A stretch of 26,988 nucleotides of DNA from NCBI GenBank assembly GCA_032718475.1, contig JAUCBJ010001458.1, positions 1 to 26,988 of the forward strand. Direction: 5' to 3'. Positions within the stretch are counted from its first letter, which is position 1. The number at the start of each line of letters is the position of its first letter. A model generated the notes under the pieces. That model saw nothing but the letters and a program-made list of their open reading frames with translations. It was not told where the DNA came from and searched no databases. The position numbers and the translations under genes were made by a program. Of this stretch, positions 10,195 through 18,559 are shown piece after piece. Source of the DNA: Nemertoderma westbladi (lineage: Eukaryota > Xenacoelomorpha > Nemertodermatida > Nemertodermatidae).

Positions 10195-11697
10195 GCTGAT
10201 CGGTAGACAAGAGCACTAAAGCTAGTAGGGCATTGGTATTGCTGACAGGGTATTGCCTGATAACTTTATAGAAGTAAAAGTGTCTGTGTCTGTACTCCCA
10301 GATATTCACAAGGGAGATATCTGCTTTGCAGAAGTGAAGGCTGCAGTAAAGAGCATTAAGACCAATCGTGCCAGTGGAGTAGATGGTGTCCCCATGAGAT
10401 TTTTAAAATACCTGTGTGTTTAGAGCTCATCTATCCCATCATAGTAGACATGTACAGAACAACAGGAGTCCCACAAGAAATGAAAACAAATAAGTTGGTT
10501 CCAGTTCCCAAGAAGGGCAACCTAACACTCTATGGTTCTTTTTGGGGAATCTCATTAATCTCGATTACTGCAAAGCTATACAATATAATTCTATTAAATC
10601 GCATCAGGGTTCCCTTTGAGAGACTGCTCCATGGAAATAAGAATGGGTTCCATAAAGGTCGTGGGACCATGGAGCCCATTTTGGCACTTAGAAGGATGAT
10701 TGAAGAGTTATCAAAAAAGAAAGACAGGCATCTGGCTGTTATCTTTCTTGACTTCTTCAAGGTCTTTGAATCAGTCTCTCGCTCACGTATGTTCAGCATA
10801 CTTTCATTATATGGGATTCCTGATGAAATTATAGCAGCAACCAGATCAGTATACGGTGGTTCAACAACATTTGTGTCTACTGTTGACAGTGACACATAAC
10901 TATTTGAAGTGTTATGGGGAGTCCTCCAGGGAGACACACTTGTGCCATTCTTGTTCATGATTGTGATTGACTATGTACTACGCATGTCCTTAGATCATCA
11001 TAATGATGGTGGGGTGATGGTAACTCCACCTACTGGCTCCAGAAGTCGAGGAAATCCTGCCAAGTACCTAACTGATCTAGACTTTGCTGATGACTTGGAG
11101 TACTCTCAGAATCACTAGAGGGAACCCAATGGCTTCCCAGCTCATTAGAACAGGCTAGGCTGCTTCTAGTGTTGGTCTATTTTATCTCCAGAAATACCAA
11201 AATTTTGACATTTAACTTTGAAAGTCTTCAGCAAGGCTCTGAACAGATGAGCATAAGCTCAAAGGATGGTATGCTTGAGGATGTGGATGACTTCTGTTAC
11301 CTGGGATCATGGATCCGGAAGTCAGATGAGGACCTTCGAATATGTAATGGAAAGGCATGGGCAGCCTTAGCCTTAAATAGGCTTTCCAGGATTTGGAAGT
11401 CTCATAGAATTCATTGGAAACTTAAAGTCTGAGATTATTTCGAGCAGCTGTCATTCCAGTACTCCTCTATGGGAGTCCATGCTGGGCTCTAACTGCAGAG
11501 GACACCAAATCTCTGGATGGTACATTCACTAGAATGCTACGCCGGGTTCATTGTGTCAAGTACAATACACACATCTCCAACCAGACACTATATAACATTG
11601 GAGGAGCCTCATTGGTTCCCTCAAGCTTGACATTAGAAGAAGCCGCCTCCACTTTGCATGACATTGCTTTCACTGTGAAGACCAGCCAGTGCATAAT
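10195..11697 (+). pseudogene. LINE reverse transcriptase, 5' part (split by the giant element)
   Basis: Plus-strand non-LTR reverse transcriptase. Around 10331-10400 it encodes AAVKSIKTNRASGVDGVP, the classic N-terminal RT motif. After a frameshift the fingers/palm follow with KLVPVPKKG, then NGFHKGRGTMEPILALRRM, then VIFLDFFKVFESVSR and LWGVLQGDTLVPFLF (10414-11000), including an in-frame TAA at 10897-10899. The catalytic DLDFADDLEY box is at about 11074-11103. Further shifts give the FCYLGSWIRKSDEDLR connection and AVIPVLLYGSPCWALT with LRRVHCVKY (11290-11560). The layout is that of RT-only LINE fragments of the RTE/Jockey type. The exact clade is inferred. At least four lesions make it dead. 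The element ends abruptly at CATAAT (11692-11697), where the 6.27-kb element begins, and resumes at 17977. Confidence 0.9.
11692..11697. repeat. Left target-site duplication CATAAT
   Basis: Six bases immediately before the AGTAGTAA tip of the giant element. They are identical to 17971-17976 immediately after its TTACTACT end. Confidence 0.9.
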
Positions 11698-12794
11698 AGT
11701 AGTAATGGTTACCCCATTTCTGCGACAGTTAGACCAACTTCACACCTTAGGTGTTAAGTAGGTCATTAATTAATTAAACAATTAATTAATTGGTCGATTA
11801 AACAATTAATTAATTGTTTAATCAATCGATTTGTATCAAATAATGTTGCCAAAGGCAATTTAATTTGACACAAATCAATCAGATAGGGACGCGCGATGAA
11901 TAGATTGTACTACAGTAGATAGAAATATACAATACAATAGGCACTGTACAATACAATATACAGTACATTTGTATTATTTTTGCCGTACAATAGAATGATA
12001 GAATGAAATATAAAGACGCGAGCGGGGCCCAAAACATAAATTACCCTCACACGAAAATAAAATGGGCCAGTTTGGTCCTGGTTCAGTCCCTCAATAATCT
12101 GTGGCTGTTTGGGCTCTTATTAGACGTAGCATGACTAACCCCATTGAATCCTATGTTGAGTTATACTGTATACCAACGTGGGGCTGCCACAAAGTTTAAA
12201 TTATTTAAACCTTCAGCTTCGTTATCATGTAGACCATTGTCAAATCGCCCAAGAAATTAGAATAAACATCTGGTTTGCAATAGATTGCATTCTTTCACAT
12301 TGTGTTGTGAAGCAGCCTGCGCGCCTGATCGCACATAATTAAATAAGGCCCTCTTTTAATACATAAGTTATATACAGTTTATCTTCAATTTATTGAATTT
12401 GTTTTTATTTACAACCCTAATTGTTCTACTGTATTATAATTTATGTTTTATTATAACAAGCTATATCCTGTTAATCTTTATTAATTTTATTTGTACTGAG
12501 GTTTTCGAGGGCGCTGTTTCCAATGGTCCTACTCTCAAAACGATCTAACCTACTGTATAATTGATTACTTAAGTCTGCGAAATATGCGTAAGTAACAAAT
12601 CTCGTTTACCAGTTTTCCTTAAAAACTATGAAGCTATATTGCTTAAGAGTTCTGAGGGGCGAGCCATGAGGTAAGATGTTTGAGACTTTTTTCGATATAT
12701 TATTACTTAATTTTGACCCCCCAGTCGGTATCTATTACAATATAGGCTATATCTTTTTGCGGAGTCACATAGTAGTCTGAAGTTCCCTAGTCTG

Positions 12795-12807
12795 CCGCTA
12801 GAGGGCG
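12795..12807 (+). promoter_or_regulatory. CTCF-like motif, left arm
   Basis: CCGCTAGAGGGCG fits the bilaterian CTCF core pattern (CC-R-C-Y-AG-R-GGGC-R). Binding is inferred from sequence alone. The mirrored copy lies at 16222-16234. Confidence 0.35.
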
Positions 12808-12913
12808 AAATGTCTCAAAGTGAAAACCATACAGTAGCTATGAATTGGTTACTAGGCAATAATACTACATTTTGTATAGTTAGGCCTATTGCTGATCGAA
12901 CGAAAACTGCCCT

Positions 12914-12986
12914 GGTCCATGTGAGGATCGAACCCACGACCTACTGGAGATGTGAATTCAAAGCAACCACTACACCAAGGTGGAAC
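12914..12986 (-). other. tRNA-like unit in left inverted repeat
   Basis: Reverse complement of the unit at 16043-16115, with one base difference (GACCTACT against GAACTACT read on the plus strand of the left arm). A and B boxes are intact, and transcription would point outward from the element. See the right-arm entry for the structure. Confidence 0.6.
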
Positions 12987-13059
12987 AGTAACGTTCGAAT
13001 TTGTTCGTTAACGTTCGAATTTGTAAGACTCTGATTTAAGACCTGAGGCACTCCCCACA

Positions 13060-13305
13060 ACCACTAGCCACAGCCACAGCCACAGCCACAGCCACAGCCC
13101 ACCCAGCCATAGCCACAGCCACAGCCACAGCCACAGCCACAGCCACAGCCACAGCCACAGCCACAGCCACAGCCACAGCCACAGCCACAGCCACAGCCAC
13201 AACCACAGCCACAGCCACAGCCACAGCCACAGCCACAGCCACAGCCACAGCCTCAGCCACAGCCTCACTCTCAGCCACAGCCTCAGCCTCACCTTCAGCC
13301 ACTTT
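13060..13305 (-). repeat. Hexamer array (AGCCAC on plus), about 40 units
   Basis: A run of AGCCAC with occasional AACCAC and a tail of AGCCTC variants near 13248-13300. The same variant pattern (GCCTCA blocks next to CTTCAGC) occurs at the inner end of the opposite array (14486-14540), so the inverted symmetry continues through the arrays. Its dipeptide reading frames are artefacts. Confidence 0.95.
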
Positions 13306-13307
13306 AT

Positions 13308-13372
13308 TGTCAAATACGCCTGAGAAAAATTCAAGAAACATCTGGTTTGCAATAGATTATTCTTTTTTCACA
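13308..13372 (+). promoter_or_regulatory. Upstream element duplicated from the inverted repeat
   Basis: About 62 bp match 12238-12299 in the left arm and its mirror in the right arm. The core AACATCTGGTTTGCAATAGA is shared exactly with the left arm. It sits 20-85 bp upstream of the cargo gene's TATA box, so it may be an upstream promoter element also carried in the terminal repeats. Function is inferred. Confidence 0.5.
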
Positions 13373-13392
13373 ACTCCATTCTAGCCTCCCTC

Positions 13393-13400
13393 TATAAATA
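13393..13400 (+). promoter_or_regulatory. TATA box of the cargo gene
   Basis: TATAAATA within CCCTCTATAAATAGCCCCC. It lies about 145 bp upstream of the ATG, which places a start site near 13425 and leaves a leader of about 115 nt. Confidence 0.65.
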
Positions 13401-13541
13401 GCCCCCATTCACTGCATTCCCATTCATTCTCTAATTTTCATTTTTAAAAGTTTTATTTATTTTAATAAAAGTTTTATTTATTTAAAATTTTGTAAAATCA
13501 TTTATCGAAAATTCAATACTATTAATTGACATTGCTATATA

Positions 13542-14285
13542 ATGCCTAGTTATGAAAAATGCATGGTTTGTGATAAAGAAATAAGACGAGACAGTATATC
13601 CCGCCATATGAGTATACATAGAAAGGAAGGTGTAATAGAACCTTCCCCAAAGAAATTAAAAAATAATGATGATATTTTTAGTGAAGAAGAGAACAAAAAG
13701 AGAGTTGAGAGTGATTTTCTAGAGATTAAACAAATGATGAAACATAAATTCGAGAAAATCATGAATATTTTGAAAAATATACAGAAATAGCCACATAGTG
13801 AAAAGGACGATGAGAGTGAGGAAGATGATAAATCAGAGGAAAGTGAGAATGATGAAACGGAGAGTGAGATAGAGAAAGAAGAATATGAGAGTGGTGGTGA
13901 AGAAAATGAGAGCGAGAAAGAAGTCGAGGAACATGAAAGTGGGGAGGAGAATGACTCAGATAATGAGGAGATATTAAGACATGTATTAGGAAATAAAAAT
14001 AAATTGCAGAAAATAATTAGACAATTGAATGAAATGCAGAAACATTCGCATAAGGAGAGTGATAATGATGGAAATGAGAGTGATGAGGATGAATCGGAGG
14101 AGAGTAGCGATGACAGTGAGGAAGAATCAGAGGAGAGTAGCGATGACAGTGAGGAAGCATCAGAGGAGAATGACAATGAAAATGGACAGAAAATCAGAGT
14201 AGGGAATGGAAAAGTTATATCTCCAGCAACTGTTGTATTACGACCTAGGAGTATGAACAGTCGTACAGTTAATGCGAGACATTAA
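13542..14285 (+). CDS. Cargo gene: C2H2-like, Glu/Ser-rich coiled-coil protein with one in-frame TAG
   Basis: The frame opens at an ATG with A at -3 and runs 247 codons to a TAA at 14283-14285, with one internal TAG at codon 83 (13788-13790). Residues 7-26 form a zinc-finger-like CMVC ... HMSIH pattern (C-x2-C-x11-H-x3-H). Residues 60-82 are a basic, probably helical segment ending ILKNIQK. An acidic Glu/Ser/Asp-rich tract follows, then a second helical segment (KLQKIIRQLNEMQKHSHK, about residues 148-165), a second acidic tract, and a basic tail (TVVLRPRSMNSR). The two helix-plus-acidic blocks look like an internal duplication. The TAG could be a CAG-to-TAG mutation, or read through. The gene has its own TATA box and AATAAA signal. 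It matches no core transposon protein I know. A nucleic-acid or chromatin-binding role is a guess from composition. Confidence 0.7.
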
Positions 14286-14375
14286 TTATAACTGAAATAT
14301 TGTATATGTTTGAAATATTTATTATATTTAGTCGTATTAATTATGTAATTTCATAATAATATGCTTAATTAAACA

Positions 14376-14381
14376 AATAAA
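14376..14381 (+). terminator. Polyadenylation signal AATAAA of the cargo gene
   Basis: Canonical AATAAA about 90 bp after the stop codon and before the hexamer array. With the TATA box it defines a compact, roughly 1-kb transcription unit. Confidence 0.6.
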
Positions 14382-14499
14382 GTCAACTTGATCCTATTTT
14401 AAATGCATAATGAATGAGTAACCAAAACATCAAATTAGTTAAACATTTTGACAACAGATAAACAAATATTCTCCTGTGGGGAGAAGTGGTAGCTGAAGG

Positions 14500-15971
14500 T
14501 GAGGCTGTGGCTGACGGTGAGGCTGTGGCTGAGGTTGTGGCTGTGGCTGTGGCTGTGGCTGTGGTTGTGGCTGTGGCTGTGGCTGTGGCTGTGGCTGTGG
14601 CTGTGGTTGTGGCTGTGGCTGTGGCTGTGGTTGTGGCTGTGGTTGTGGCTGTGGCTGTGGCTGTGGCTGTGGCTGTGGCTGTGGCTGTGGCTGTGGCTGT
14701 GGCTGTGGCTGTGGCTGTGGCTGTGGCTGTGGCTGTGGCTGTGGCTGTGGCTGTGGCTGTGGCTGTGGCTGTGGCTGTGGCTGTGGCTGTGGCTGTGGCT
14801 GTGGCTGTGGCTGTGGCTGTGGCTGTGGCTGTGGCTGTGGCTGTGGCTGTGGCTGTGGCTGTGGCTGTGGCTGTGGCTGTGGCTGTGGCTGTGGCTGTGG
14901 CTGTGGCTGTGGCTGTGGCTGTGGCTGTGGCTGTGGCTGTGGCTGTGGCTGTGGCTGTGGCTGTGGCTGTGGCTGTGGCTGTGGCTGTGGCTGTGGCTGT
15001 GGCTGTGGCTGTGGCTGTGGCTGTGGCTGTGGCTGTGGCTGTGGCTGTGGCTGTGGCTGTGGCTGTGGCTGTGGTTGTGGTTGTGGCTGCGGTTGTGGTT
15101 GTGGCTGTGGCTGTGGCTGTGGCTGTGGCTGTGGCTGTGGCTGTGGCTGTGGCTGTGGCTATGGCTGTGGCTGTGGCTGTGGCTGTGGCTGTGGCTGTGG
15201 CTGTGATTGTGGCTGTGGCTGTGGTTGTGGTTGTGGCTGTGGCTATGGCTGTGGTTGTGGCTGTGGCTGTGGCTGTGGCTGTGGTGTGCTGTGGCTTTGG
15301 CTGTTGCTGTGGCTGCGGCTGTGGTTGTGGCATTGGCTGTGGCTGTGGCTGTGGCTGTTGGCTGTGGCTGTGGCTGTGGCTGTGGCTGTGGCTGTGGCTG
15401 TGGTCTGTGGCTGTGGCTGTGGCTGTGGCTGTGGCTGTGGCTGTGGCTGTGGCTGTGGCTGTGGCTGTGGCTGTGGCTGTGGCTGTGGCTGTGGCTGTGG
15501 CTGTGGCTGTGGCTGTGGCTGTGGCTGTTGCTGTTGCTGTGGCTGTGGCTGTGGCTGTGGCTGTGGCTGTGGCTGTGGCTGTGGCTGTGGCTGTGGCTGT
15601 GGCTGTGGCTGTGGCTGTGGCTGTGGCTGTGGCTGTGGCTGTGGCTGTGGCTGTGGCTGTGGCTGTGGCTGTGGCTGTGGCTGTGGCTGTGGCTGTGGCT
15701 GTGGCTGTGGCTGTGGCTGTGGCTGTGGCTGTGGCTGTGGCTGTGGCTGTGGCTGTGGCTGTGGCTGTGGCTGTGGCTGTGGCTGTGGCTGTGGCTGTGG
15801 CTGTGGCTGTGGCTGTGGCTGTGGCTGTGGCTGTGGCTGTGGCTGTGGCTGTGGCTGTGGCTGTGGCTGTGGCTGTGGCTGTGGCTGTGGCTGTGGCTGT
15901 GGCTGTGGCTGTGGCTGTGGCTGTGGCTGTGGCTATGGCTGTGGTTGTGGCTGTGGCTGTGGCTATGGCTG
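14500..15971 (+). repeat. Hexamer array (GTGGCT), about 245 units
   Basis: Nearly pure GTGGCT repeats for about 1.47 kb, with variant units (GTTGTG, CTATGG, GGCTGC) clustered near 15070-15390 and at both ends. It is the mirrored, expanded counterpart of 13060-13305. GG pairs recur every six bases on this strand, so two-tier quadruplexes are conceivable. All three plus frames and one minus frame are open, giving spurious Ala-Val, Leu-Trp, Cys-Gly and Thr-Ala dipeptide frames. Confidence 0.97.
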
Positions 15972-16042
15972 TGGGGAGTGCCTCAGGTCTTAAATCAGAG
16001 TCTTACAAATTCGAACGTTAACGAACAAATTCGAACGTTACT

Positions 16043-16115
16043 GTTCCACCTTGGTGTAGTGGTTGCTTTGAATTCACATCTCCAGTAGTTCGTGGGTTCG
16101 ATCCTCACATGGACC
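16043..16115 (+). other. tRNA-like unit in right inverted repeat
   Basis: A box TGGTGTAGTGG (16052-16062) and B box GGTTCGATCCT (16095-16105) are spaced as in a tRNA. The T arm folds (GTGGG / TTCGATC loop / CTCAC, one G-U pair). The acceptor ends (GTTCCAC and ATGGACC) pair at only five of seven positions, and I cannot build a convincing anticodon arm. This is therefore a tRNA-derived Pol III promoter or SINE head rather than a working tRNA. Two copies of AACGTTCGAATTTGTTCG-like sequence lie just inward. Confidence 0.65.
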
Positions 16116-16221
16116 AGGGCAGTTTTCGTTCGATCAGCAATAGGCCTAACTATACAAAATGTAGTATTATTGCCTAGTAACCAATTCATAGCTACTGTAT
16201 GGTTTTCACTTTGAGACATTT

Positions 16222-16234
16222 CGCCCTCTAGCGG
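16222..16234 (-). promoter_or_regulatory. CTCF-like motif, right arm
   Basis: Exact mirror of 12795-12807 (reads CCGCTAGAGGGCG on the minus strand). Inferred only. Confidence 0.35.
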
Positions 16235-16918
16235 CAGACTAGGGAACTTCAGACTACTATGTGACTCCGCAAAAACATATAGCCTATATTGTAATAGATA
16301 CCGACTGGGGGGTTAAAATTAAGTAATAATATATCGAAAAAAGTCTCAAACATCTTACCTCATGGCTCGCCCCTCAGAACTCTTAAGCAATATAGCTTCA
16401 TAGTTTTTAAGGAAAACTGGTAAACGAGATTTGTTACTTACGCATATTTCGCAGACTTAAGTAATCAATTATACAGTAGGTTAGATCGTTTTGAGAGTAG
16501 GACCATTGGAAACAGCGCCCTCAAAAACCTCAGTACAAATAAAATTAATAAAGATTAACAGGATATAGCTTGTTATAATAAAACATAAATTATAATACAG
16601 TAGAACAATTAGGGTTGTAAATAAAAACAAATTCAATAAATTGAAGATAAACTGTATATAACATATGTATTAAAAGAGGGCCTTATTTAATTATGTGCGA
16701 TCAGGCGCGCAGGCTGCTTCACAACACAATGTGAAAGAATGCAATCTATTGCAAAACCAGATGTTTATTATAATTTTCTTAGGCGATTTGACAATGGTTT
16801 ACATGATAACGAAGCTGGAGGTTTAAATAATTTAAACTTTGTGGCAGCCCAACGTTGGTATACAGTATAACTCAACATAGGATTCAATGGGGTTAGTCTA
16901 GTCATGCTACGTCTAATA

Positions 16919-17547
16919 CAGTTTCAGTTTTCAGTTTATTTATTTATTTCACTAATATATATATAAAAGTACATACAATATACATAACAAAAAAAAAATT
17001 TCAGTCAAAATTTACGTATTTACAAACAGTTAATTTCCTCGAAATAAGTGCCGGAGCGTTAAGTTTTAAAAGTAATGTGAAATTAAAATTTAACTAAGCA
17101 ATAGTGAAAAGGGCAACACAGCAATATAGCAAAGCTATTACGTGGCTGTACGCCGTTTAGTAGATTATTGACGATTTTAATACAGTACATGTGTTCATTA
17201 GAATTACTACCGTATACGTTATATATAATTAAATTTAAAGCACCGCGTAGAATTATATGAATACATAAAAGTGACGATCCATCTGTACGTAGGCACGACA
17301 TTTGAATTAAAAATTACACACAAGGAGCAAAGTTAAAAATAAACTAAACCCAAATTATAAGTGGATAACGGAATAGACAACAACGTTACTAATACGAGCC
17401 GTTAGCGACACCGCAATGAAAACTGACCAAAGCACCAGACATAGACCCCGCAGTTACAGTTCATTAATTAAGTATTTTTTTAGTTTAGCAGAAAATATGT
17501 TTAATGATTGACATTCTTTAAGTGAAGTAGGCAATAAATTCCACAAA
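16919..17547 (-). mobile_element. 5'-truncated CR1/L2-like LINE inserted in the right arm
   Basis: Reading on the minus strand from 17547, the insert starts with FLWNLLPTSLKECQ and SAKLKKYLINEL and then stops (17454-17456). This is the LWNxLPxxLK C-terminal motif of CR1/L2-type LINEs. A 3' untranslated region of about 535 nt follows, ending GAAATAAATAAATAAAC. The left arm shows the empty site (TCTAATAAGAG in mirror), and AATA is duplicated at 16915-16918 and 17548-17551. The four-base duplication is short, so exact boundaries may shift by a base or two. The insertion postdates formation of the inverted repeats. Confidence 0.85.
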
Positions 17548-17970
17548 AATAAGAGCCCAAACAGCCACAGATTATTGAGGGATTGAACCAGGACCAAACT
17601 GGTCCATTTTATTTTCGTGTGAGGGTAATTTATGTTTTGGGCCCCGCTCGCTTCTTTATATTTCAATCTATCATTCTATTGTATGGCAAAAATAATACAA
17701 ATGTACTGTATATTGTATTGTACAGTGCCTATTGTATTGTATATTTCATCTACTGTAGTACAATCTATTCATCGCGCGTCCCTATCTGATTGATTTATGT
17801 CAAATTAAATTGCCTTTGGCAACATTATTTGATACAAATCGATTGATTAAACAATTAATTAATTGTTTAATCGATCAATTAATTAATTGTTTAATTAATT
17901 AATGACCTACTTAACACCTAAGGTGTGAAGTTGGTCTAACTGTCGCCGAAAAGGGGTTCATCTTACTACT

Positions 17971-17976
17971 CATAAT
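17971..17976. repeat. Right target-site duplication CATAAT
   Basis: Six bases directly after the TTACTACT end of the giant element, identical to 11692-11697. Confidence 0.9.
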
Positions 17977-18205
17977 CTTTATGCTCATTGAGTGAATAAG
18001 TATGGTTGACAGCCCATGACCTTCTTGAGAAGCATCTTAAAGGACACTGACCTTGAAGATGCGGATGATCTAGCAAATGCCATTGGTGATAGGGAGTTGT
18101 TTAGGGAATTATTACATTTCTTAAATTGAGGCCCTTAGTGTACCATAGGCCTACCAAGTGACTATCTACCTCTAGATGTATGATATATGATATGATACCA
18201 TTAAG
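17977..18205 (+). pseudogene. LINE reverse transcriptase, 3' part
   Basis: C-terminal continuation of the LINE at 10195-11697. It encodes TFLRSILKDTDLEDADDL followed by ANAIGDRELFREL and a stop at about 18129, the usual end of this protein type (a segment before it contains two stops). The 3' end is probably the short TATGATATATGATATGATA run near 18180-18200. Its colinearity with the 5' part across the CATAAT site is the main proof that the intervening 6.27 kb is an insertion. Confidence 0.82.
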
Positions 18206-18559
18206 AGACTTTATTTTCCCATGCGATGCATTTTATTCATCTCTGAAGGATTCTGAATTCTGTAGTAGTTACTATACGCATTTATTAATTCTAGAATAAA
18301 ATAGCTTGTTCATACATAATACATGGTGACGAGGATATATCAAATTGCAGGAAGTGCGTACATACTAATTTCACTTGATTAATTGCACTTAGGAGTTCGT
18401 ACCCTTTCCTACATGTGGTGCCTTCCAGGCACATCCACACCCCTGTTCCTGAGTTCTAGTTCGCTCCTCCCATCTTCGGGAACCATCTGAGTTCTTTGCC
18501 CCTATCGTCATCTTGCCTGGGCCATTTCCTTCCCTCCTGTTTATCCTCCTTGAGGCTCC
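18206..18559. other. Non-coding stretch between LINE end and the exonuclease-like gene
   Basis: The left half is AT-rich. The right half becomes GC-rich and is purine-rich on the minus strand near 18508-18556, just after the stop of the downstream gene, as a polypurine tract would be. A candidate short LTR end plus primer-binding-like sequence at 18321-18337 is discussed under findings. Confidence 0.4.

Larger units (their letters stand above)
11698..13059 (+). repeat. Left terminal inverted repeat of the giant element
   Basis: Matches 15972-17970 in reverse orientation apart from the LINE at 16919-17547. The outer part has a block of nested TTAATTAATT palindromes (11765-11825). The inner part carries a CTCF-like motif (12795-12807) and a tRNA-like unit (12914-12986, minus). 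A 74-codon frame at 12810-13034 is repeated in the other arm with one residue changed, which reflects arm identity rather than a gene. Confidence 0.93.
11698..17970. mobile_element. 6273-bp giant inverted-repeat transposon, Polinton/Maverick-like termini, single cargo gene
   Basis: The outer ends are exact inverted copies (AGTAGTAA at 11698, TTACTACT at 17970) and are flanked by the 6-bp duplication CATAAT. Unique inverted repeats run 11698-13059 (1362 bp) and 15972-17970 (1999 bp, or about 1366 bp without a later 633-bp LINE plus duplication). Mirrored hexamer arrays follow, then a central gene region at 13306-14499. Removing the element and one CATAAT rejoins two colinear parts of a LINE, which confirms insertion. 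A 5'-AG tip, 6-bp duplication and inverted repeats of hundreds of bp or more are established features of Polintons. None of their core proteins (DNA polymerase B, integrase, ATPase, protease, capsid) is encoded, so the copy would be non-autonomous. Membership in that superfamily is inferred. Confidence 0.85.
15972..17970 (-). repeat. Right terminal inverted repeat of the giant element
   Basis: Inverted copy of 11698-13059. The inner 275 bp differ from the left arm by only one base by my reading, while the outermost 38 bp differ at about seven positions. It contains the tRNA-like unit (16043-16115), a mirrored CTCF-like motif (16222-16234), and a LINE insertion absent from the left arm (16919-17547). 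Confidence 0.93.

Noticed and set aside
12810-13034. 74-codon frame repeated in both arms (also 15995-16219, minus)
   Set aside because: It overlaps the tRNA-like unit, and its conservation is just arm-to-arm identity (one residue differs).
13550-14176. 208-codon Ser-rich frame antisense to the cargo gene
   Set aside because: It mirrors the GA-rich acidic codons of the plus-strand gene, which has the promoter, ATG context and polyadenylation signal.
14383-16088. Long Ala-Val, Leu-Trp, Cys-Gly and Thr-Ala dipeptide frames on both strands
   Set aside because: They are produced by the GTGGCT hexamer array. Simultaneously open frames and no independent coding signal.
16043-16115. Functional tRNA gene
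   Set aside because: Acceptor pairing is only partial and no convincing anticodon arm forms. The A/B boxes and T arm support a tRNA-derived unit only.
11698-17970. Autonomous Polinton
   Set aside because: No polymerase B, integrase, ATPase, protease or capsid coding sequence exists between the arms, and only about 1.2 kb of unique interior is present.
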